DNA from: Azophilus sp965221465
Lineage (GTDB): Bacteria > Pseudomonadota > Gammaproteobacteria > Pseudomonadales > Azotimanducaceae
NCBI GenBank assembly: GCA_965221465.1
Contig: OZ244892.1
Span: forward strand, 930,001 to 994,000
Reading direction: 5' to 3'
Length of the DNA stretch: 64,000 nucleotides
The notes under the pieces: model-generated
The model's input: only the letters and a program-made list of their open reading frames with translations
Database searches by the model: none
Told to the model about the DNA's origin: nothing
In this document: positions 9,114-18,851 of the stretch, piece after piece
How the letters are laid out: every line of letters starts with the position of its first letter
Numbering within the stretch: position 1 is the first letter of the stretch
Translations under genes and position numbers: made by a program

Positions 9114-10439
9114 TCAGGACGGGTAATCGATCAGTTCACGGACACGTTCCTGCCAGCCGATATGGTGGGCCTGTTCACTATGCCCCGGCGCAAGTCGAAT
9201 TTGCTCGCAGTCGTACGTCTCTCGATAGAGGCGCGGTGCTCTCGGGTCACTCTCGCGAAACACGTGAACCTTGTAGCTGTGCGATCCCTCGACGACGATG
9301 CGATCGCCAATCTTCAAGATCAGCAGGGAGGTGTGCTGCCGTGAACCACGGGCGGTCTGCGTTCCGTATGCGAGATCGCCGGTTTGCTGCCGGCTTTTGG
9401 CGAGGCGCCGCGCCGTGTAAGCCGCAGCGGGACTGAAAGCCACCCAGGCCGCGTCGATCCGCCCCTGCTCGTACAGTTGCCACCAGAACTCACGTCTCGG
9501 CTGCCACATGTGGCTTGTTTCGACTTGCGTGACCACTTCCAGGAAAAACTGGATGTTTTCGCCGGCCAGCCAGCGCATCACGACGTCGAGACAGTCCTCG
9601 CGGACCTGACGCCAAACGCCACCGCTTTGCACTCGCGGATCCTTGTATGCCCCGAGAAGACCTTCGACAAGCCGATCGCGGATGGCGCCGGCGGGCTCCG
9701 CCCTTGTCCACGGGCTCAGCAGGGCCTCGATCGCCTCCCTCGCTCCGGCCGCTCGTGGTTCGCGACCCTTGGGCGAGAGCCAGCGCAGCATGCGCTCGAC
9801 ACCGGGCGCCGTCCGCAGGGCCGGCCTCATCCTGGTGACGTACGCAAGGTGAGCGTGGTGAAGCAAACCCAAGGCATGCGGGTCTCGAAACCCCAAGTGC
9901 TGAAGCTCGGACCACGGATCGCCCATGTCACACATGATGGACCCGATCCGTTCGGCCGCGAATCTGGGGTCGAGGATGTCTGGCACGTTTTGCAGTAGCT
10001 CCAGCCACCGATCTCCAAGGCGGGTTTGCGAGCTTCCCAGCGCGGCCGCGAGTTGTTTCGTGTGCCGACCGCCCGGCTCGTAGGTGGCGAGATACACCGA
10101 CATCAATGCGCCGAGGAATGCGCGGCTCGTGGACACTTCCGTTTCACGAATGTAGAACGCGCGCAATCGCCTGAAGCCGAGCCTGTTGCGGTAGTCGGGT
10201 TCGAATGCGACCCGTCCGGCGCGGATTACCGCGGCAAGTGTCGCAGTGTCCCAGTCGTTCGACCGAATCCGCTGCAGCATCTCGCGGACAATCGTTTCCC
10301 TGCCCGATTGGGGCGCGGCCACGACATCCGGCCATCGATCGTGAACGCGCCTGCAAGCCGAGGCGAACCTGTCGAGCGAGGGTACTGCCGACGTTGTCAA
10401 CGGACCTGTGGCGGTTCCCAACAGGTGCGACAGCCTCAT
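9114..10439 (-). CDS. zorC: type I Zorya protein ZorC
   Basis: Soluble 441-residue protein in the position of ZorC, the component specific to type I Zorya that is thought to bind DNA and help recruit the effector near the membrane motor. No transmembrane segment and no catalytic motif that I can see; the protein is rich in Arg, Trp and aromatic residues and probably mostly helical. The motif-level match to the ZorC (EH-signature) family could not be tested here, so the call rests on size and on position between zorB and zorD. Its ATG overlaps the zorB stop codon (ATGA), implying coupled translation. Confidence 0.8.
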   Translation of the reverse strand: MRLSHLLGTATGPLTTSAVPSLDRFASACRRVHDRWPDVVAAPQSGRETIVREMLQRIRSNDWDTATLAAVIRAGRVAFEPDYRNRLGFRRLRAFYIRETEVSTSRAFLGALMSVYLATYEPGGRHTKQLAAALGSSQTRLGDRWLELLQNVPDILDPRFAAERIGSIMCDMGDPWSELQHLGFRDPHALGLLHHAHLAYVTRMRPALRTAPGVERMLRWLSPKGREPRAAGAREAIEALLSPWTRAEPAGAIRDRLVEGLLGAYKDPRVQSGGVWRQVREDCLDVVMRWLAGENIQFFLEVVTQVETSHMWQPRREFWWQLYEQGRIDAAWVAFSPAAAYTARRLAKSRQQTGDLAYGTQTARGSRQHTSLLILKIGDRIVVEGSHSYKVHVFRESDPRAPRLYRETYDCEQIRLAPGHSEQAHHIGWQERVRELIDYPS

Positions 10440-11200
10440 GCCTTATCCACTCCACGTCGAAGCCGACCCATGATCCTTTCCACATCGTCGCGGCCTGCTG
10501 GGGTGTACATGATCACGCGCAGGTCGATACGCCGATTCCTGCTGCGACCCTCCTCGGTGTCGTTTGCTGCGACCGGCCTCATCCACCCGTAGCCGGCCAC
10601 GGACAGCACCGGAAAGCCGCGGACGTTCAGATGTTCGGTCAAGTCCCGCTTGTGCTCCACCATGGCGCCGAAAGTCACGTTCGCACGGGCCGTGGACAGC
10701 ATCAGGTTGCCCATCTCCTGGCCCTGGGTGTCCGTGTGCCCTTCGATCTGCACGGCATCGATCATGGCGAAGTGCCGATTGCACGCCTCGCGCCATGCCG
10801 AGAGGCGCCCGGTCGTATAGCAAGGAAGAACACTGTGAAGCGTGGCAGCGATGGTGTGTACGATCCGCCTGGGCCGTTCCTTCAGGGCGCTCTCGTTGGT
10901 TTCGAACAGTCCTTCTCCCTGCAGTTGCAGCGCGTCTCCCTGAGAGCTGATTTGCACAATCAGATTGGGAAACTCTGCGGCAATGCCCTGCCGCAACGCT
11001 TCCAAAACCCGCAATCGTGCTTCTGCGGCCCGTTGCAGGTACTCTTCGAGCGGGTCCGGCGTCTCGTCGGCGTAGCGGGTCGCAAAGAACGCCATGAGCA
11101 GCATGACGACGAACAGGAAACTGACGGTCAGGTCCGTCATGGACACGAACGAGGATTCCTGTTCTTCGTCCTCGCCGGTCCGACGGTTGAGTGATCGCAT
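10436..11200 (-). CDS. zorB: type I Zorya protein ZorB, MotB-like stator subunit with OmpA domain
   Basis: Forms with ZorA a proton-driven inner-membrane motor that anchors to peptidoglycan and detects phage entry. 254 residues. A single membrane helix (about residues 20-43) opens with the MotB-type proton-carrying aspartate, Asp23 in VSMTDLTVSFLF. The C-terminal half is an OmpA/MotB peptidoglycan-binding domain: EGHTDTQG, LSTARANV, VAGYGWMRP and RNRRIDLRV are all present. The start ATG overlaps the zorA stop and the stop overlaps the zorC start (both ATGA), so the operon is translationally coupled. The proton-path Asp and the cell-wall-binding motifs look intact. Confidence 0.93.
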   Translation of the reverse strand: MRSLNRRTGEDEEQESSFVSMTDLTVSFLFVVMLLMAFFATRYADETPDPLEEYLQRAAEARLRVLEALRQGIAAEFPNLIVQISSQGDALQLQGEGLFETNESALKERPRRIVHTIAATLHSVLPCYTTGRLSAWREACNRHFAMIDAVQIEGHTDTQGQEMGNLMLSTARANVTFGAMVEHKRDLTEHLNVRGFPVLSVAGYGWMRPVAANDTEEGRSRNRRIDLRVIMYTPAGRDDVERIMGRLRRGVDKA

Positions 11201-13017
11201 CAGCGTATGATCCCTCCAAATGGCTGTTCGGGGACAAAGCGCTCGGCTTGCTCGACAATCTCGCGCATTGTGTCGAGAGCCGGTGTGAGTTGCTCCTGCA
11301 TCTCCCTGACGTGGTCGTGCAGGGCCCCCACCGCGTTTGCAACCTGCTCGCGGTAATTCTCGAAAGCCCGACCGAGCTTCTCGTCGATGTCGTCCAGGCG
11401 GTCTCCCTGTCCCCTTGTGCCTTCCAACACCTGCCCAAGACCCTCGAGCGTGTTTTCGATTGAAAGCCGCTCCGCACCGAGCGCTGTCTGGGCTGCAGCA
11501 AGCACCCTCTCTGCGCTCACGGCATTGTTCCGGGCACTTTCTCCCACCTGCCGCGCGCTCGCGGCAAGATCCTGGGTTGCCGACTCCAGCCGCTCCACTG
11601 TCGGCTTGACCGCATCACTGGCCGCGACCAGAGTTCCGGCCGCACTCCGGAAGTTCTCGGAAGCACCGGAACTCGCGTTTGCGCCGTCCTTGATGCCCTC
11701 GGAAGCCCGATGCATTTCGTGAACTCCGCTCGCCAGTGAAACGACCATTTCCTGCATCCGCTCGGCGATCTCGCCCATCGGACCAAGCAGGTCGCGTCCG
11801 GCCCTGGCAGTCGCCTCGCCGGCGATTTCCGCGATGCCCCGACCCGTTCCTTCGAGTGCCAGGGCGACTTCGCTCCCGGTTCGATCCAGCCGTTCTCGGG
11901 CTGCTGTCACGCCTTCTTCAGTCGCCGCTCGGATATCCCGCACCGCGTTCCCAAGGCGCTTGCTCGCGCCGTCCATCTCCGATCCCATGCGCCGGGTGAC
12001 TTCATCCATTCGATCGACCAATGCGTCGAGCCTGTCTCCGGCCTTTCCTAGCTGCTCGCTTGCCTGCCGCAACGCGTCGTTGACGTCATCTGTGATGCGG
12101 CTTGACAGATCACGAACCATCTCCGTCACACTCTCGGTTCCGAGTTCCCCGACTTGGGCGATGAGCGGTGACACGGCGTTGCTGATCGAATCCGAGATCG
12201 TCCTCGGCAATTCTTCGCGCAACGGCCGACCGAGTTCCTCAACCAGTTCCATCCCGATGCGCTGAAAATGCGCCTTCTGTTCACGGGTCGCTTCCACCTG
12301 CTCCACTGCGAGTTTTTCAAGGCTGAGGAAGCTAAGTCGCTGTTCGAGTTTCCGGTTGAGGCTGTGGATGGCACGCTCGACGGTGCCGGTGCCGATGCGC
12401 AGACATACCGTGAACAGGATTGAACACAAAAGGCCGGTCAGGGACATGATGAATTTTGCGGACGCTACCGAAAGCAGGTTTGTCATTGCCTTCTCCGACA
12501 CCCCCTCGGTGGCATTCATTGCGTGCAGTGCCGAGATCAGGCCGAGGAACGTGAGAAACAGACCGATGGTTACGAAAAGGCCGGGTTGCACCCGCCAGAA
12601 CCCGGGACCGAAATGCAGGTCTTCCGAGTTGAAGAACTGGGATGGCCGCACCGAATTACGAAGTATTTCCCGATTACTGTCGCGATAGATGACGAATGTC
12701 TCGCGGTATTCGTCCCACGCAGCCCTCACTAGTGCTTTGGGCGATGAAGGGCGCCCGGTGTCCGACTGCCTTACCTCGCGAGTCACATCGTCGATCGAGT
12801 CGTTGAAGTCAGCCGGGTCGGTAGCTGTTTTGGTGACGAGGTCCTTCAAGGCCTGAATTGCTCGACGGCGTTGCCAGGTCTTGATCCCGAAATGTGCGCT
12901 CGAGTAGACAAGCCAACCCACGAGCCCCGCGGACACTACGCCGGGCGTGTGTTCCTCGCGCAGCAGGTCCGACAAGCCAATCACTACCTCGACAACAAGG
13001 TTGCCGAACCATTCCAA
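11200..13017 (-). CDS. zorA: type I Zorya protein ZorA, MotA-like channel with long coiled tail
   Basis: Inner-membrane subunit that surrounds ZorB to form the proton-driven Zorya motor; its long cytoplasmic tail is needed to pass the signal to the effectors. 605 residues. Three membrane helices are visible (about residues 28-46, 148-170 and 187-210, the last two in the MotA/TolQ/ExbB-like unit), followed by some 390 residues of heptad-like, Ala/Glu/Arg-rich helix, the expected tail of type I ZorA. I start at a TTG (13015-13017) because a strong AGGAGG ribosome site lies just upstream and the next residues MEWFGN read into the first helix. First gene of the operon. Confidence 0.9.
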   Translation of the reverse strand: MEWFGNLVVEVVIGLSDLLREEHTPGVVSAGLVGWLVYSSAHFGIKTWQRRRAIQALKDLVTKTATDPADFNDSIDDVTREVRQSDTGRPSSPKALVRAAWDEYRETFVIYRDSNREILRNSVRPSQFFNSEDLHFGPGFWRVQPGLFVTIGLFLTFLGLISALHAMNATEGVSEKAMTNLLSVASAKFIMSLTGLLCSILFTVCLRIGTGTVERAIHSLNRKLEQRLSFLSLEKLAVEQVEATREQKAHFQRIGMELVEELGRPLREELPRTISDSISNAVSPLIAQVGELGTESVTEMVRDLSSRITDDVNDALRQASEQLGKAGDRLDALVDRMDEVTRRMGSEMDGASKRLGNAVRDIRAATEEGVTAARERLDRTGSEVALALEGTGRGIAEIAGEATARAGRDLLGPMGEIAERMQEMVVSLASGVHEMHRASEGIKDGANASSGASENFRSAAGTLVAASDAVKPTVERLESATQDLAASARQVGESARNNAVSAERVLAAAQTALGAERLSIENTLEGLGQVLEGTRGQGDRLDDIDEKLGRAFENYREQVANAVGALHDHVREMQEQLTPALDTMREIVEQAERFVPEQPFGGIIR

Positions 13018-13209
13018 AATTCGCCCCTCCTGACTTCTATTGTGCCGACGGCCGACCTAAGTCTCTTGCTTCGTCGAGGCCGTAGGCCACGGTCCGCCTC
13101 CTTTGGGTATCGCTTCGAAGCTGCTCCGACGAAACGCCCGCAAGAATTGAACCATACAGACCCGGGCCGTTCCCCGCACCTTGGCTGCTGAATCACCATG
13201 GGTGGTGGT
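13018..13209. other. zorA upstream region
   Basis: 192 bp between the zorA start and the displaced guaA tail. It holds the AGGAGG ribosome site for zorA next to the TTG start. The operon promoter should lie here, but I see no convincing pair of -35 and -10 boxes. No integrase, tRNA or gene is visible. Confidence 0.4.
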
Positions 13210-13337
13210 CGCTGGGCGCGCCTATCCATGAGCTGATCGAGCGCGTCTCGAACCGCATCGTCAACGAAATAAGTGCAGTCTCACGGGTCGTCTACGACGT
13301 CTCCAGCAAGCCGCCGGCGACCATCGAGTGGGAGTGA
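13210..13337 (+). pseudogene. guaA 3' remnant (about 43 codons)
   Basis: Encodes the C-terminal GMP synthase sequence HELIERVSNRIVNEISAVSR...SSKPPATIEWE with no upstream part of the gene. A 1-bp deletion near its left end breaks the frame. It is the leftover end of the integration target, or of a second guaA locus brought in with the element. Confidence 0.9.
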
Positions 13338-13417
13338 GATAAAGCAGCGCTCGGGCCACGATGGACTTAGTTATACCTTGTATATCCGGACTTGGATTCC
13401 TAAAATGCAAGATATGA
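13210..13417 (+). repeat. right direct repeat (attR-like), displaced guaA 3' end
   Basis: 208 bp, same orientation as 5839-6047, including a displaced 3' tail of guaA, its TGA at 13335-13337, and about 80 bp beyond that runs into the first codons of the DUF4143 gene. The 1-bp difference in length is a single missing base near 13225. Confidence 0.85.
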
Positions 13418-14583
13418 TTAGTCGTCGAATTACCGAAAAGCTCCAGACTACGATTGCACGAGTCCCTGCGGTCGCGCTGCTTGGTGCGCGTCAGGTGGGC
13501 AAGACGACCCTGGCTAAAACAATTGCACAGTGCATCGACTCGATATACCTGGATCTGGAAGCCCCCGAGGATTTGCTGAAGCTCAGCGACCCCAGCAGCT
13601 TCTTGAGCGCTCATGCCGAAAAACTGGTTATCCTGGATGAAATCCAGAGAACCCCGGACTTGTTTCCCGTGCTGCGGGGTCTGATCGACAGCAACCGTGA
13701 GCGCGGTCGCAGATCGAGTCAGTTTCTGCTGCTTGGGTCAGCATCTATGGATTTGATGCGGCAGTCTTCTGAGAGCCTTGCAGGCAGGATCAGTTATCTC
13801 GAGATGAATGGGCTGAGTCTGGTTGAAGTAGACGGCCACCAACAGGAAAGGCAGGCCCTGTGGCTGCGGGGCGGTTTTCCGGAAAGTTATCTTGCCGACG
13901 ATGACGATCTTGCCATGGATTGGCTGGAAAACCTGATTCGTACGTACCTCGAAAGAGATATCCCGCAAATGGGATTTCGCGTGCCGGCGACAAGGTTGCG
14001 TCGTCTGTGGACGATGCTGGCGCATCTTCAGGGTGAAACTGTCAACTATTCCAAGCTTGCCTCGAATCTTGAAGTCGATGCCAAAACAGTCTCCCGCTAC
14101 ATCGATATTCTGACCGATCTGTTGTTGGTCAGACGCCTCGAACCCTGGCATGCCAACGTCAAGAAGCGGTTAGTGAAATCGCCCCGATTTTACGTGCGAG
14201 ACAGTGGCATCCTGCACCGGCTGCTGGGGATCGATGGTTACGATGCGCTTCTGTCCAATCCGGTGCTGGGAAAAAGCTGGGAAGGGTTTGTCATCGAGAA
14301 CATTCACTCCATTCTGCCTGGGCGCTCAGAAACCTATTTTTACGGTACGGCTGCTGGCGCCGAGATCGATCTCGTGATCAAGATGCCGTCGTCAGAAATC
14401 TGGGCCATAGAGATCAAGTATGGCGTTGCGCCCAAGCTTGGAAAACGATTCCGCGAATCGTGTGACGATGTTGGCGCAACGCACAGGTATGTCCTCTACG
14501 GGGGTGAAGATGAATTTCCGGTGGGTGATGACATAAGCGTTGTTTCGTTGCGAAGACTCATGGAGCGACTCTCCGTCGCATAA
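13405..14583 (+). CDS. AAA ATPase with DUF4143 C-terminal domain
   Basis: 392-residue cytoplasmic ATPase of the common AAA_14/DUF4143 family. Walker A is LLGARQVGKTTLAKT (about residues 25-40), Walker B LVILDEIQ, with sensor-like LLLGSASMDLM, a DUF4143 middle part (WLENLIRTYLERDIPQ) and a nuclease-like C-terminal core (GTAAGAEIDLVIK...WAIEIKYG). These genes are often found in accessory regions; their cellular role is poorly defined, and toxin-antitoxin or mobile-element roles are only suggestions. The ATG at 13405 lies inside the end of the right guaA repeat, so the gene begins exactly at the island boundary. An inverted pair ATACCTTGTA / TGCAAGATAT spans the start and may be an autoregulatory site. 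Confidence 0.85.
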   Translation: MQDMISRRITEKLQTTIARVPAVALLGARQVGKTTLAKTIAQCIDSIYLDLEAPEDLLKLSDPSSFLSAHAEKLVILDEIQRTPDLFPVLRGLIDSNRERGRRSSQFLLLGSASMDLMRQSSESLAGRISYLEMNGLSLVEVDGHQQERQALWLRGGFPESYLADDDDLAMDWLENLIRTYLERDIPQMGFRVPATRLRRLWTMLAHLQGETVNYSKLASNLEVDAKTVSRYIDILTDLLLVRRLEPWHANVKKRLVKSPRFYVRDSGILHRLLGIDGYDALLSNPVLGKSWEGFVIENIHSILPGRSETYFYGTAAGAEIDLVIKMPSSEIWAIEIKYGVAPKLGKRFRESCDDVGATHRYVLYGGEDEFPVGDDISVVSLRRLMERLSVA

Positions 14584-14741
14584 GGTGCATTGCGATGAGT
14601 GAAAGCCGGACGTTCGATGTTGTCCTTACACTGACGTCGGAGCGAGATTGTCGGGTGTCACCGCCATGAACCGGCCATGCCTGTCCGGCGGTTTCGCCTG
14701 CCAGTTTTCGCCAGAAGTCCAGCCCCTTGAAATAGTCCGTT

Positions 14742-15904
<1,163 letters not shown>

Positions 15905-16110
15905 ACGAGCTGATTGAAGAACGTCTCCCACTGTTCGTGGTTCTCGTCATCCCAGTCGCTGTACAGCAAGATGGACTCAGCATTTGGCGCTGGCGCAGGA
16001 ACCGGCGGAGGGGGAGCACCGTGCTACGATGTGTCGACATCTTGTGCCAGTAAGCCTCCAGCTGCCAGTGTCGCAACCGCCAAGGTGGCCAACCTTATGA
16101 AGAGAGACAT
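15905..16110 (-). pseudogene. 5' fragment of a secreted-protein gene, with in-frame TAG
   Basis: Begins at an ATG overlapping the stop of the sulfatase/GH3 gene (ATGA coupling) and encodes a clean signal peptide, MSLFIRLATLAVATLAAGG, ending LLAQ. An in-frame TAG follows after DVDTS, but the frame continues open beyond it (a Pro-rich stretch, then ILLYSDWDDENHEQWETFF) until it is cut off by the end of the 1.16-kb repeat. I do not recognise the family. It was presumably the downstream partner of the gene before it. Confidence 0.65.
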
Positions 16111-18818
16111 CACTTGCCTTCCTCGTTGGCTGAGTAGTGTAGCGGGTAAAGGGGACTCTCAGAGTCGGCAGGACGCCCGGAGTTTTGCCGTTCAACCGCC
16201 TTCATGGAGGACGGTAGCTCGAACGGCAGTCGGCCTTCGGGCGGTACAGTGCTATCCAGTGCACGCAACAGAGCAAGATCGCTGGCACCGAAATTTGCGA
16301 TAAGCACATCGGCAATTTCGGCGATTTCCGTCAGAACTGCGGGACGATCGAGTGCTACGTCAACGATCACTCTGACACCGGCCGCGTCAAGCGCCCTCAA
16401 CATCCGCATTTGTTCGCCATCCGGATCGAAGGCCAGGCTGCCCTCGTGCTGCTGCATGCCGAAGAAGTAATTCGGATGCAGCGTTTCGTAAGGTGCCGAA
16501 AGCCGGACAATGGCAACATCAGCCTCGGCAATCTCGCTGACCACACTATAGCCGTCATCTTCGAGGACAGACTCCTGTGAATTCATCAGGAACACTTTCT
16601 GGCCGGATTGGGTCAACAGAGGGCCCTCAGTATCTCGTTTCAGCACGACCAGAGCGCGAGATTGCGTTTCAAGCGCCAACGCCTGGCTGTCTTTAGTGTT
16701 TACTGCGCTCTTCGCGTGAGCTGCATCGACGAACGGCGCCTCAAACAGACCGACCGCGAATGTCTTTTCCAGAATGCGCAATACTGATTCGTCAAGTCGG
16801 TCCTCGGTGATCAGGCCTTGTTCCACTGCTTCGTGTATCGGGCCGGTGTCGTTGACACCGCCAAACTGGTCGACCCCCACATTCATCGCAAGGGCAAATC
16901 GCTCGGGGCGAGTCAAATCGAGAACGCCCCACGCCGTCGATACTTCGGTATCCGGATTCGGATAATCGCCCGGCGCCCGACCATTCTTACACGGATTGGG
17001 ACAATCGTTGGTAATCGCCCAATCGGACAAGATGACACCATCGAATCCGTATTCTCCTCGCAACAGGTCTTTGATCAACACTTCGCTGTAGGCGGCGCCT
17101 ACTGATTCGACGGGCTGACCATTCACCGTCAGACCTTCGAAGATTGAGTACGCGGGCATCACGCCGGCGACATTAGCGCCGAAAGCGGCCACGAACGGCT
17201 CGACATGGATGGCCAGGTCCCTTTCCTCCAGGTCACCGAACCGACCGTAATAGTTGTGACTATCGAGTCCGTCCTTGGCCGCACCATAGCCTACCCAGTG
17301 TTTGACAACCGTTGATACATGACCTGAAAGCACGCCATCTCCGGCGCCCTGAAAACCCTCGATGTAGGCACCGACCATGCGTGCGGCAACTTCAGGATCT
17401 TCACCGAAGGTGTTATAGATCCGCGTCCAGCGTGGCTCGGTTGCGAGATCCGCCTGCGGTGACAACGCCTGAGTGAATCCCGTCGCACGGTACTCGCTTG
17501 CCGCAATCCTAGCGAATCGGAGCACGAGCTCTGCATCGTCCAGTGCGGCAAAGCCCAACGGCTCGGGCCACTGCGAAAATCCTTCTCCGGATGTGCTGGC
17601 GCCAATTGTGGTCATGAAGTGATGTCGCGGATCCGTGCTGATTGTCGCCGGGATACCAAGCCGACCCTCTTCGGCCATCTCCTGAATTGCATTGTTCTGA
17701 CCCACGAACTCAAGGAAGTTCAGAGTCACAAAAGGAATGAAGGCAGTGACGTGATGTTCTGACATCACATCCTCTGCGTCATCCAGATCGAAACCCGTTG
17801 CCGGCGCACCAAACGGTGCGTTTGGCCAGATGTTGCCATGCGCAAGTTGCCCAACCTTCTCTTCCAGCGTCATGCGACCAATAAGATCGGCGGCCCGCTC
17901 GCCTGAAGAAAGGCGCCAGTCTTCATACGGATCCAGGCTTTCATTTTTATTTGAATCGCGAAAGCGGAATCCTTCATGTTCAAGTATCTCAACTGATCGA
18001 GTCGATAGTTCGGGCTGCACCCAATCTCTCCGAACAGCCGGAGTATCAGGCAGATAGGCAGGCACCTTCACGTCGTCAGGCGACACGTAAAGCACCTGAC
18101 CAGCAAGTCGCGCACGGTTACGGTTGGCAAAATACTCTCCCGCAGGGTTGTTCGCTGGCGGGTCAATTGGCCAGAGAAAACTCTCGTGGGTTTGCATCAC
18201 AGTGACCATTGAGAAAAATGGTTTGCTGATATCGCGTTCACGCCAGGCATGAGAAGGACTGTCATCATCCCAGATAGTAAAGGGCTCACCGAACTGATAG
18301 TCGGTTTTACCTCGCTCACCATCCATATTGATATTTAGCGCGTGGTATCCCGCTTCACGCAACAGTTCAGGGAAGGCTTTTGTGCCTTCAGGTGGCACAG
18401 CATGGTAGTTTCCAGCCGGACCTGACGCACCGAAAGCATTATAGGTACGCATATGCTGACCACCGATGGGTTGTTGGTAGCTGCCTGTGATTAATGCAAC
18501 TCGGCTTGGAGCACAGACACCTGCGGTGGTAAATGCGTTCTCGTAGACTACAGACTCATTTGCTAGTTTATCCAGCGTTGGCGGATGAGCAATTTCATCC
18601 CCATAAGCGCCAATCCGTGGACTCATGTCTTCAAACACAACCATTAAAATGTTGGGGCGGTCAAAACTCGCAGAATTACTTTTTACGTGCAGTGGCGGTT
18701 GCTGTTGGGTTGTTGGCATACAGCCACAAGCGATCACGGACAAAACCACTACCGCAGCCCATTTCAGTTTCAGTGTTTTCAAGCGACCTTCTCTATCTAA
18801 ATTGATTTTGTTAAACAC
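16110..18818 (-). CDS. sulfatase N-half fused to GH3 glycoside hydrolase, lipoprotein
   Basis: 902-residue chimera. Residues 1-34 are a lipoprotein-type signal (VLSVIACGC). Residues 53-264 are the N-terminal half of a type I sulfatase: RPNILMVVFEDMSP, the formylglycine motif at Cys102 (CAPSR), and end at the family stretch VPAYLPDTPAVRRD. From about residue 265 the protein is a near-complete GH3 beta-glycosidase (DSNKNESLDPYEDW, RMTLEEKVGQL, VKHWVGYG, nucleophile Asp in GVILSDW) to the C-terminus. The sulfatase part lacks its C-terminal half and so some metal ligands, hence probably no sulfatase activity; the GH3 part could work on the cell surface. The frame is uninterrupted. It lies downstream of the TonB receptor, with a terminator between. 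Confidence 0.85.
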   Translation of the reverse strand: MFNKINLDREGRLKTLKLKWAAVVVLSVIACGCMPTTQQQPPLHVKSNSASFDRPNILMVVFEDMSPRIGAYGDEIAHPPTLDKLANESVVYENAFTTAGVCAPSRVALITGSYQQPIGGQHMRTYNAFGASGPAGNYHAVPPEGTKAFPELLREAGYHALNINMDGERGKTDYQFGEPFTIWDDDSPSHAWRERDISKPFFSMVTVMQTHESFLWPIDPPANNPAGEYFANRNRARLAGQVLYVSPDDVKVPAYLPDTPAVRRDWVQPELSTRSVEILEHEGFRFRDSNKNESLDPYEDWRLSSGERAADLIGRMTLEEKVGQLAHGNIWPNAPFGAPATGFDLDDAEDVMSEHHVTAFIPFVTLNFLEFVGQNNAIQEMAEEGRLGIPATISTDPRHHFMTTIGASTSGEGFSQWPEPLGFAALDDAELVLRFARIAASEYRATGFTQALSPQADLATEPRWTRIYNTFGEDPEVAARMVGAYIEGFQGAGDGVLSGHVSTVVKHWVGYGAAKDGLDSHNYYGRFGDLEERDLAIHVEPFVAAFGANVAGVMPAYSIFEGLTVNGQPVESVGAAYSEVLIKDLLRGEYGFDGVILSDWAITNDCPNPCKNGRAPGDYPNPDTEVSTAWGVLDLTRPERFALAMNVGVDQFGGVNDTGPIHEAVEQGLITEDRLDESVLRILEKTFAVGLFEAPFVDAAHAKSAVNTKDSQALALETQSRALVVLKRDTEGPLLTQSGQKVFLMNSQESVLEDDGYSVVSEIAEADVAIVRLSAPYETLHPNYFFGMQQHEGSLAFDPDGEQMRMLRALDAAGVRVIVDVALDRPAVLTEIAEIADVLIANFGASDLALLRALDSTVPPEGRLPFELPSSMKAVERQNSGRPADSESPLYPLHYSANEEGK

Positions 18819-18851
18819 TAAATGCAGTGAACAGGATCAGGTCAAGAGCCC

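Noticed and set aside
10463..11200. zorA/zorB as ordinary flagellar motA/motB or TolQ/TolR-type genes
   Set aside because: The long ZorA tail, the absence of flagellar genes and the adjoining zorC and SNF2 genes fit Zorya and not a flagellar motor.
5968..13209. An integrase gene within the Zorya island
   Set aside because: All long frames there belong to zorA-zorD; none shows a tyrosine or serine recombinase motif.
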